Below, piece after piece: positions 58,477 to 64,000 of a DNA stretch of 64,000 nucleotides. How positions within the stretch are numbered: position 1 is the first letter of the stretch; every line of letters begins with the position of its first letter. The notes beneath the pieces are model-generated. The model did no database searches and was not told the origin of the DNA. It saw nothing but the letters and a program-made list of their open reading frames with translations. Origin of the DNA: Phenylobacterium sp. Root1290 (GTDB lineage Bacteria; Pseudomonadota; Alphaproteobacteria; Caulobacterales; Caulobacteraceae); assembly GCF_001425305.1 (NCBI RefSeq), contig NZ_LMEE01000003.1, positions 434,001 through 498,000 of the forward strand, read 5' to 3'. The position numbers were made by a program, and so were the translations under genes.

Positions 58477-58944
58477 TCAGCTCTTGTAGCGCTGGAAGGG
58501 CGTTGGCACCGCCGTTCCCGTCGCTTTCGCCAGGAGCCGGCCATCGGAGTCGTAGAGCTCGCCCTCCGTGAAGGCGATGGTGCGGCCCCACTTGGCCACC
58601 TTGCCGATCCCCTTGAGCTTTCCGGGCATGGCGGGCCGGAAGAAGGTGGTCTTCATCTCGGCGGTCGGCGCGACGTGGGTCATGCCCGAGGCGACCATGC
58701 AGGCCACCGACATGCATTCGTCGAGCATGGCGCAGAGATAGCCGCCCTGGATCTGCTTCATCGGGTTCAGCAGCAGTTCGGGCTTGGCCTCGAACTCGAC
58801 CTCGACCGACTTGTCGGCCTGGCTGACCGCGACGATCCGGAAGCCGAGGGTCTGGGAGCCGGTGGGCTGGTTCTTCGAGCGCTGGAAGCGCGCCAGGATG
58901 GCTTCGTCCGTCAGGACTTCGGGCTCGGCGGCGACGTCGGTCAT
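58477..58944 (-). CDS. PaaI family hotdog thioesterase
   Basis: A 155-residue hotdog-fold protein of the PaaI/YdiI type. The active-site region is GGYLCAMLDECMSVACMVA (key residues Gly-Gly-Tyr and Asp-Glu near 80-90), followed by the TAEMKTTFFRPA strand pair. It would hydrolyse acyl- or aryl-CoA thioesters. It lies between sspB (10 bp upstream) and the C13 protease, all on the minus strand; the physiological substrate is unknown. Confidence 0.88.
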   Translation of the reverse strand: MTDVAAEPEVLTDEAILARFQRSKNQPTGSQTLGFRIVAVSQADKSVEVEFEAKPELLLNPMKQIQGGYLCAMLDECMSVACMVASGMTHVAPTAEMKTTFFRPAMPGKLKGIGKVAKWGRTIAFTEGELYDSDGRLLAKATGTAVPTPFQRYKS

Positions 58945-58954
58945 CTGGGCGCGG

Positions 58955-59434
58955 TCACTTCTTCCGGAAGGTGTCGAGCGAGACGACGTTGGGCGCGTTG
59001 GGATCGGCCGGTTCGGTCGGCTCGGGCGGCGGTTCGGCCGTCGGCAGGGTGGCGGCGACCGCTGGAGCTTCGAACTGCAGCAGGAACTGGACGCTGGGAT
59101 CGTAGAAGCGCGTCACCGCCGCATAGGGCACCGACATGCGCTTGGGCTGGCCGCCGAATTTCAGGGTGACCGAGAAGAAGGTCTCGCCCGGCGCCAGGTC
59201 CCAGTATTGGTGCTGCAGGACGATGGTCATCTCGTCCGGGTATTTCGACAGCAGATCGTTAGGGCCCGAGACGCCCGGCGCCTCGGTCTTGAACGTGATG
59301 TAGAAGTGGTGCGCGCCCGGCAGGCCTTCCGGCGCCGCAGCTCGCTTCAACGCGGCCTTCACCACGCCGCGCAGAGCCTCTTGGGCCATGGCTTCGTAGT
59401 GCATTTGATCTGGGGCCGGCGGGTCTTGGGCCAT
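58955..59434 (-). CDS. sspB: ClpXP adaptor SspB (alpha type)
   Basis: Adaptor that brings ssrA-tagged proteins to ClpXP. The 159-residue protein has the alphaproteobacterial SspB domain (about 13-115; GAHHFYITFKTEAPGV, DEMTIVLQHQYWDL, FSVTLKFGGQPKRMSVPY) and an acidic, Pro-rich linker ending in NVVSLDTFRKK, a tail suited to dock ClpX. The start at 59434 follows CGGAG. About 110 bp further, on the same strand, lies the 3' end of the tmRNA gene that makes its substrates' tag. Confidence 0.93.
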   Translation of the reverse strand: MAQDPPAPDQMHYEAMAQEALRGVVKAALKRAAAPEGLPGAHHFYITFKTEAPGVSGPNDLLSKYPDEMTIVLQHQYWDLAPGETFFSVTLKFGGQPKRMSVPYAAVTRFYDPSVQFLLQFEAPAVAATLPTAEPPPEPTEPADPNAPNVVSLDTFRKK

Positions 59435-59548
59435 CGAAACTCCGAGGGTACTGAAACAGGTGCGGAGGGTAGCGTTTCGGCGTCGGCGCGCAAGGCGGCT
59501 CTCGCCGCAGGCGGCGTTGAATCGCAGGATAGGCGAGGTGAAGGTGGA

Positions 59549-59867
59549 GGGGTTCTGTTGCAAGGCCCCCTCCGGGCCCCGCCTAGCGCTGCTAAGACGC
59601 TAGGAGTTTAGGTCGAAATCTATCGAACCGCTTACGCGGCCAGACGGACTTCTTCAGCGAAGTTATCGTTCGCATTTAGTTTAAAGCCCGAAACGGTGGG
59701 CCAAGCCGAGAGAAAGCAACACCTTTAGACGTCTGTCGATGCTGATCGGCCCCATGCTTTCCGGCGATAACGACCGGGGAAGATTGGTGGAGCCGCCGGG
59801 AATCGCACCCGGGTCCAGTCCGCTTATTATGTGCGCGTTTATCTCCATAGTCGGGGCAAGCCCCGAC
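59549..59867 (-). ncRNA. ssrA: Two-piece (circularly permuted) tmRNA
   Basis: Transcribed from high to low coordinates. The acceptor piece comes first: hairpin TCGGGGCTTGCCCCGA (59851-59866), then the T-arm region and acceptor end CGGCTCCACCA whose last base is at 59785. After a short spacer the coding piece starts at 59753 with GGGGCCG, which pairs with CGGCTCC as an acceptor stem. The tag frame (59673-59632) encodes ANDNFAEEVRLAA then TAA. A CCTAGCG/CGCTAGG hairpin lies near 59580-59603. The exact ends, including 59549, are estimates. Confidence 0.92.
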
Positions 59868-59873
59868 GCGCTC

Positions 59874-59902
59874 AATATAGGGCGCGCGCGCCGGCTTTTG
59901 AA
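59874..59902 (-). promoter_or_regulatory. ssrA: ssrA promoter
   Basis: On the minus strand TTCAAA (59902-59897) and TATATT (59879-59874) are separated by exactly 17 bp. Transcription would begin near 59867, just at the acceptor-piece hairpin. This fits a housekeeping sigma-70 promoter for an abundant RNA. Confidence 0.7.
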
Positions 59903-59983
59903 GAACTTCCGACGACGGAATGGTGGATGAGCGTTTTAGCCAGCGGCCGGGCAGGCCTCAGGAGCGCCTGACGGCGCGGGCCG

Positions 59984-60424
59984 TCAGCGGACGACCAGCA
60001 CCGGGACGGAGCTGCGCGAAAGCACTTCGGACGTCTGGCTGCCGAGGATCAGGCGACCGAGGCCGCGGCGGCCGTGCGAGGCCATGACGATCACGTCGCA
60101 GCCCTGCGACTTGGCGTTCTCGATGATCGCCTCGGCCGGCTGCGAGTTCGGCACGTGCAGCGTGGTCGCCACGACGCCGAGGCCCTCGGCCTGGGTCTTC
60201 GCGGCGGCGAGGACGCGGTCGGCGTATTCCTTCTGGATTTCGTCGTAGTTGCCCATTTCGGTCGGGATCCAGCCGCCGGCGGCGCTGGCGTAGACCGGGA
60301 ACGACTCGGTGACGGTGATCACGGTCGCCTTCGCGCCCAGCGCCTTGGCGAGAGCCAGACCTTGATCGACGCCCTTCTTGGCGACTTCGGAACCATCAGT
60401 GGAGATGAGGACGTGCTTGTACAT
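59984..60424 (-). CDS. Universal stress protein (UspA family)
   Basis: A 146-residue single-domain Usp: start HVLISTDGSE with the ATP-contacting Asp, and the phosphate-binding run MASHGRRGLGRLILGSQ. The pattern is G-x2-G-x9-G-S with the first glycine replaced by Ala, so nucleotide binding may be somewhat weakened but is probable. Usp proteins support survival in stress and stationary phase. Located between ssrA and the divergent aquaporin. Confidence 0.92.
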   Translation of the reverse strand: MYKHVLISTDGSEVAKKGVDQGLALAKALGAKATVITVTESFPVYASAAGGWIPTEMGNYDEIQKEYADRVLAAAKTQAEGLGVVATTLHVPNSQPAEAIIENAKSQGCDVIVMASHGRRGLGRLILGSQTSEVLSRSSVPVLVVR

Positions 60425-60646
60425 GTTGTCTCCATTCGTCGAGCCAGGGCGCCGTCAGGTACGACGCCGCAAAGTATTCACATCTGAACGCCGCAATTCC
60501 AATTCCGCTAAACTACATAGGTTGCGCGGAGCGGCGCCATAACAGCAGCCTGGGCCTCAACTCTAAGTGACTATTCCGCCGTTCGCAGAGTGGCGCTATC
60601 TCAAGCTTCAACCTTGGGTTAGCCTCGATGCAAACGGGAGGCTCTA

Positions 60647-61300
60647 ATGCAGAAGTTCGTCGCTGAATTCATCGGTACGCTTACGCTTGTGCTCTTCGGA
60701 TGCGGTGCGGCGGTGCTCGGGGGAGAGCACGTCGGCCAATTGGGCATCGCGCTCGCCTTCGGCTTCGCCATCGTCGCCATGGCCTACGGGATCGGCTCGA
60801 TCTCCGGCTGCCACGTCAACCCGGCGGTCAGCCTGGCGGTCTTCGTCGCCGGGCGCATGAGCGCCCGCGAGCTCATTCTCTACTGGATCGCACAGTTCCT
60901 CGGCGCGTTGGTCGGCGCGGGCATACTGGCGGCCATCGCCGGCACGGCCGGCGGACTGGGGCAGAACGGCTGGGGCCCGGGCTACAACGGCGAGTTCAGC
61001 CTGCAGGCGGCGCTGATCTTCGAAGTCGTGATGACCGCCCTGTTCGTGATCGTCATCCTTGGCTCGACCTCGACGGCGGCTCCGGCCGGGTTCGCAGGCC
61101 TGGCTATCGGCATCACGCTCGCCGTCATCCACATCGTCGGCATCCAGGTGACTGGGGTTTCGGTCAATCCGGCGCGCAGCTTCGGCCCGGCGGTGCTGGT
61201 CGGGGGTCAGGCGCTGTCGCAGCTGTGGCTGTTCTTCGTCGCCCCGGCGATCGGCGCGATGATCGGCGGCGTGCTCTACCGCGTCAACGTTCTGCGCTAG
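60647..61300 (+). CDS. aqpZ: Aquaporin Z
   Basis: A 217-residue MIP-family water channel with six transmembrane helices. Both NPA boxes are intact, SGCHVNPAVS and GVSVNPARSFGPA, and the aromatic/arginine filter arginine follows the second box, favouring AqpZ-type water selectivity over glycerol facilitators. GGAGG stands 5 bases before the ATG. It overlaps the convergent exported-protein gene by 17 bp at the 3' end. Confidence 0.95.
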   Translation: MQKFVAEFIGTLTLVLFGCGAAVLGGEHVGQLGIALAFGFAIVAMAYGIGSISGCHVNPAVSLAVFVAGRMSARELILYWIAQFLGALVGAGILAAIAGTAGGLGQNGWGPGYNGEFSLQAALIFEVVMTALFVIVILGSTSTAAPAGFAGLAIGITLAVIHIVGIQVTGVSVNPARSFGPAVLVGGQALSQLWLFFVAPAIGAMIGGVLYRVNVLR

Positions 61301-62177
61301 GCGCCGGCGGGGCCTCCTCCTGCTCCTGCGGGGGAGGCTCCTGGAAGCTGGGCGGGTGGGCGCGCGAGGTGGGCGCGACCTTCAGCCGCCCGCCCGCCGC
61401 GACCAGATCGCGGTAGGCCGACCGCGCGGCCGAGTAATCGGCCCCGCCCGGATAGATCACGTCGATGCGCGGCTCGTGGCCCAGCGCCAGGCCCAGCACA
61501 GTCTCCAGCACGTCGGCCGCCTGGCCGATCTCGGCCGTGTCGCAGGCGCGGCGAACCGAGCGTGTCTGGCCAGGCACGGCGAGGGTGAGATCGTATGAGG
61601 TGCCGTCGACGCACAGGGAGTCGGCCGCGCCGGCGCCGTCGTCCACGCGAACCTCGCGCGGGGCCTCCCACAGGGGATCCTTGGCCAGGGCGGTCAGCCG
61701 CGCCGCGGCGCCCTCCGGCGCCTCGGCGTCGAACCCCACCCGCCGGGCGATGCCGGGCTCGCAGCAGCCGAGCCCGGCGCGGGCCTGGATGAAGGCCTTG
61801 CCGTCGCGGCGGACGGTGGCGCGCATCAGGGTCTGGCGCACCGACGTGGCCGGACGCACGGCGACCTCGATGATCACCTCGCCCGGGCGCAGCACCTGGC
61901 TTTGCAGGGGCGGCAGACCCCACAGGCGATAGAGCAGGGGATCGTAGCCGTTTGAGACCTGCGGCAGGGGCGCGTTGCGGCCAGGCCGGCGGCCGCCGAG
62001 CGGATCGGCGGCCTCGTCCGGCGTGGGACGCTTGTCGTCCCACCAGGACTTCGGATCGGGATCAGGCCAGGGCCAGTCGAGGACGTACGGCGCCGGCGGG
62101 GGCTGCGGCGGCGTCTGGGCGGCGGCCGGCGCGGAGAGGAAGGCGAGGCAGAATATGGTCGCAGCGATGCGGACCAT
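61284..62177 (-). CDS. Exported protein of unknown function
   Basis: A 297-residue protein with a signal peptide (about 1-20, cut after AAA/AQT), a Pro/Trp/Asp-rich stretch (DWPWPDPDPKSWWDD), a globular middle with a CC pair (GLGCCEPG) and single cysteines that may pair in the periplasm, and a Pro/Glu-rich tail. No family recognised. The tail is the part that overlaps aqpZ. Could be a small periplasmic or outer-membrane-associated protein. Confidence 0.7.
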   Translation of the reverse strand: MVRIAATIFCLAFLSAPAAAQTPPQPPPAPYVLDWPWPDPDPKSWWDDKRPTPDEAADPLGGRRPGRNAPLPQVSNGYDPLLYRLWGLPPLQSQVLRPGEVIIEVAVRPATSVRQTLMRATVRRDGKAFIQARAGLGCCEPGIARRVGFDAEAPEGAAARLTALAKDPLWEAPREVRVDDGAGAADSLCVDGTSYDLTLAVPGQTRSVRRACDTAEIGQAADVLETVLGLALGHEPRIDVIYPGGADYSAARSAYRDLVAAGGRLKVAPTSRAHPPSFQEPPPQEQEEAPPAPSAER

Positions 62178-62191
62178 CTGATCCCCTCTTC

Positions 62192-62740
62192 CTACATGGC
62201 GTCGGCGCCCCTGGTGATGGAAAGCACGCCGGTCCGCGAGAGTTCCACCAGCCCCAGCGGCCGCATCAGTTCGACGAACTTGTCGATCTTGGTCGAGGCG
62301 CCGGTCAGCTCGAAGATGAAGCTGTCGATGGTGGTGTCGAGCACCTTGGCCCGGAAGATGTCGGCGATGCGAAGGGCCTCGACGCGGTCGGGACCGGTTC
62401 CCTTGACCTTGACCAGGGCCAGTTCGCGCTCCAGGCCGTTCGGGTCGCGCGTGACGTCCTGGACGTGGCGGGTGGCGACCATCTTCTCGAGCTGGGCTTC
62501 GATCTGCTCCAGCACGTGCGGCGCGCCACGGGTGACGATGGTCACGCGGCTGGTGTGGGCCCGGCGGTCGGTCTCGGCCACGGTCAGGCTCTCGATGTTG
62601 TAGCCCCGGGCTGCGAACAGCCCGACCAGCCGGTGGAGCACGCCGGGCTCGTTCTCGACCAGGATGGCGAAGGTGGCCAGGTTCTCGGCCTCCTCGGCGT
62701 GGCTGAGATCGTAGACGGAGGCGGGCTGGGCGTCGGACAT
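62192..62740 (-). CDS. ilvH: Acetolactate synthase small (regulatory) subunit
   Basis: A 182-residue regulatory subunit that confers valine feedback on acetolactate synthase, the first step of branched-chain amino-acid synthesis. The ACT domain (about 20-90) has ILVENEPGVLHRLVGLFAARGYNIESL, key residues E-N-E-P-G-V-L. The C-terminal domain follows (GLVELSRTGVLSITRG). The start at 62740 (MSDAQPAS) fits family N-termini. The catalytic subunit ilvB lies upstream on the same strand, but a gene of the opposite strand stands between. Confidence 0.95.
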   Translation of the reverse strand: MSDAQPASVYDLSHAEEAENLATFAILVENEPGVLHRLVGLFAARGYNIESLTVAETDRRAHTSRVTIVTRGAPHVLEQIEAQLEKMVATRHVQDVTRDPNGLERELALVKVKGTGPDRVEALRIADIFRAKVLDTTIDSFIFELTGASTKIDKFVELMRPLGLVELSRTGVLSITRGADAM

Positions 62741-62926
62741 GCGTGGCTCTCTAAACGTCGGTCGCTGACGAGGTGTCACAAGCAGGCGCAAGGGGCAAGC
62801 CGCGACTGCCCGGCGCATTGGAACAAATCATAAACAATTCACTTGCGGAGAACGGCGTTTGGTGGACCGAATGCCGCGCCGGGCCCTGCGCCCGGGCTGT
62901 CCCGAAACCCCCTGGAGCTGACAGTC

Positions 62927-63283
62927 ATGAGCACGCAAGACATCGCCAACGACCTGGTCGCCCTCTGCAAGGCCGGCAAGTTCGACGAGGCGGGAGAGAA
63001 GTACTGGGCCGACGACGTGCTGAGCGTCGAGGCCATGCCCGGCGACATGGCCGAAATGCGCGGCAAGGACGCCCTGCGCGGCAAGGGCGAATGGTGGAGC
63101 AACGCCCACGAGGTGCATTCCTCGGAGGTCGAGGGACCCTATGTGAACGGCGACCAGTTCGTGGTGCGGTTCAAGATGGACCTGACCCAGAAGGAGACTG
63201 GCGACCGGATCCAGATGGACGAGGTCGGCGTCTATACGGTCAAGAACGGCAAGATCGCCGAGGAACGGTTCTTCTACGGCTGA
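62927..63283 (+). CDS. NTF2/SnoaL-like protein between ilvB and ilvH
   Basis: A 118-residue cone-shaped NTF2-fold protein (SnoaL-like; DLVALCKAGKFDEAGEKYW, GDMAEMRGKDALRGKGEWW, VRFKMDLTQKETGDRIQMDEVGVYTVKNGKIAEERFFY, key features). Such proteins bind small hydrophobic ligands or act as isomerases. It starts at 62927 with CTGGAG upstream and is on the strand opposite to the ilv genes. Independent transcription is expected, with its own terminator downstream. Ligand unknown. Confidence 0.82.
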   Translation: MSTQDIANDLVALCKAGKFDEAGEKYWADDVLSVEAMPGDMAEMRGKDALRGKGEWWSNAHEVHSSEVEGPYVNGDQFVVRFKMDLTQKETGDRIQMDEVGVYTVKNGKIAEERFFYG

Positions 63284-63290
63284 GGCGGGC

Positions 63291-63324
63291 GGCGCCGAGT
63301 GATCGCTCGGCGCCGACGCTTTTC
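63291..63324 (+). terminator. Intrinsic terminator between the NTF2-like gene and ilvB
   Basis: GGCGCCGAG (63291-63299) and CTCGGCGCC (63306-63314) form a 9-bp stem, then GACGCTTTTCC. It lies 8 bp after the NTF2-like stop, and near the end of the convergent ilvB. Confidence 0.8.
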
Positions 63325-64000
63325 CTAGACGAGCCGCTTGCCGGCGTCGTCGATGATCGAGCCGAGGTCGCGGGCTTCCTCGGCCATGATCATCTCGTTG
63401 TGGGCCTTGCCGGACGGGATCATCGGGAAGCAGTTCTCTTCCTTGGTGACCCGGCAGTCGAACAGCACAGGCTTGGGGCTGGCGATCATCTCGCGGATCT
63501 TGTCGTCCAGTTCGTCCGGATGCTCGGCGCGGATGCCGACGCCGCCGAACGCCTCGGCCATCTTCACGAAGTCCGGCAGGCTGGACGAATAGGAGTGGCT
63601 GTAGCGCTCGCCATGCAGCAGTTGCTGCCACTGGCGGACCATGCCCATCCATTCGTTGTTCAGGATGAAGATCTTGATCGGCAGGTCGTACTGAATGGCC
63701 GTCGACATCTCCTGCATGGTCATCTGCACCGAGGCGTCGCCAGCGATGTCGATGACCAGGGCGTCCGGATGGGCCATCTGCACGCCGACCGCGGCCGGCA
63801 GGCCGTAGCCCATGGTGCCCAGGCCGCCGGAGGTCATCCAGCGGTTCGGATGATCGAAGTGATAGTACTGCGCCGCCCACATCTGGTGCTGGCCGACCTC
63901 GGTGGTGATGTAGGTCTCGCGGTCCTTGGTCAGTTCGTACAGGCGCTCGATGGCGTACTGCGGCTTGATCAGCTTGGCGTCGGGCCGGTAGCGGAACGAC
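63325..64000 (-). CDS. ilvB: Acetolactate synthase large subunit, C-terminal part (window edge)
   Basis: The frame is open to the right edge, so only the C-terminal third (about 224 residues) of the catalytic subunit is seen. It covers the thiamine-diphosphate-binding domain: [14 protein letters not shown] with the Asp of the GDG-type motif, [14 protein letters not shown] as the NN side of the motif, and the preceding [15 protein letters not shown]. Catalyses joining of two pyruvates, or pyruvate with 2-ketobutyrate. The stop is at 63325. Confidence 0.95.
   Translation of the reverse strand, partial: SFRYRPDAKLIKPQYAIERLYELTKDRETYITTEVGQHQMWAAQYYHFDHPNRWMTSGGLGTMGYGLPAAVGVQMAHPDALVIDIAGDASVQMTMQEMSTAIQYDLPIKIFILNNEWMGMVRQWQQLLHGERYSHSYSSSLPDFVKMAEAFGGVGIRAEHPDELDDKIREMIASPKPVLFDCRVTKEENCFPMIPSGKAHNEMIMAEEARDLGSIIDDAGKRLV

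Overview
The window is a GC-rich, gene-dense piece of chromosome from an alphaproteobacterium, most likely a member of the Caulobacteraceae (Caulobacter or Phenylobacterium type). The evidence is a CtrA response regulator ending in a Val-Ala-Ala degron, an FlbD-type flagellar sigma-54 activator in a fliF-fliG-fliH-fliN-flbD-flhA operon, an SspB-alpha ClpXP adaptor beside a circularly permuted two-piece tmRNA, and a DUF4167 gene in the lysC/ptsP/ispG/prfA/prmC/clpB neighbourhood usual for this order. Both window edges cut genes: an S9 peptidase at the left and ilvB at the right. No rRNA, tRNA, insertion sequence, prophage or CRISPR array was seen.

Layout. 1-8.5 kb: S9 peptidase, clpB, a lipoprotein, arfB, a GNAT enzyme, and a zinc module (zur diverging from a TonB receptor with a His-rich loop, two Zur-like boxes between them). 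8.5-30 kb: a translation and metabolism block, mostly on the minus strand (DUF4167, prmC, MOSC, prfA, two tandem paralogues of unknown function, ispG, a LOG-family enzyme, a RodZ-like protein, ptsP, lysC), into which plus-strand accessory genes are set (YihY, a membrane-anchored hydrolase, an MFS pump diverging from a SufR-like regulator and an AAC(6')-Ii-like acetyltransferase, and a TetR-controlled GNAT/Rossmann pair), followed by ubiG. 30-42 kb: FkbM methyltransferase, acyl-CoA ligase, hydrolase, alcohol dehydrogenase, a double-TetR protein, an M23 endopeptidase, arsC, YceI and an M28 peptidase.

42-55 kb is the cell-cycle and flagellar region: ctrA with a promoter region rich in GANTC and GTTAA motifs, an SDR enzyme, fliI-fliJ coupled to a GH10 xylanase, then the six-gene fliF-to-flhA operon. 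FlbD would activate late flagellar sigma-54 genes; CtrA would be expected to switch on the early operons. 55-64 kb: a beta-lactamase-like protein, a C13 caspase-fold protease, a PaaI thioesterase, sspB, ssrA, a universal stress protein, an aquaporin, an exported protein, and ilvB/ilvH separated by an opposite-strand NTF2-like gene.

Only two stretches longer than 300 bases lack a protein gene: 42602-42930 (ctrA control region) and 59435-59983 (tmRNA and its promoter). Many very long open frames antisense to real genes are composition artefacts and are left out. Start codons were moved inward where a Shine-Dalgarno sequence or family start supported it.
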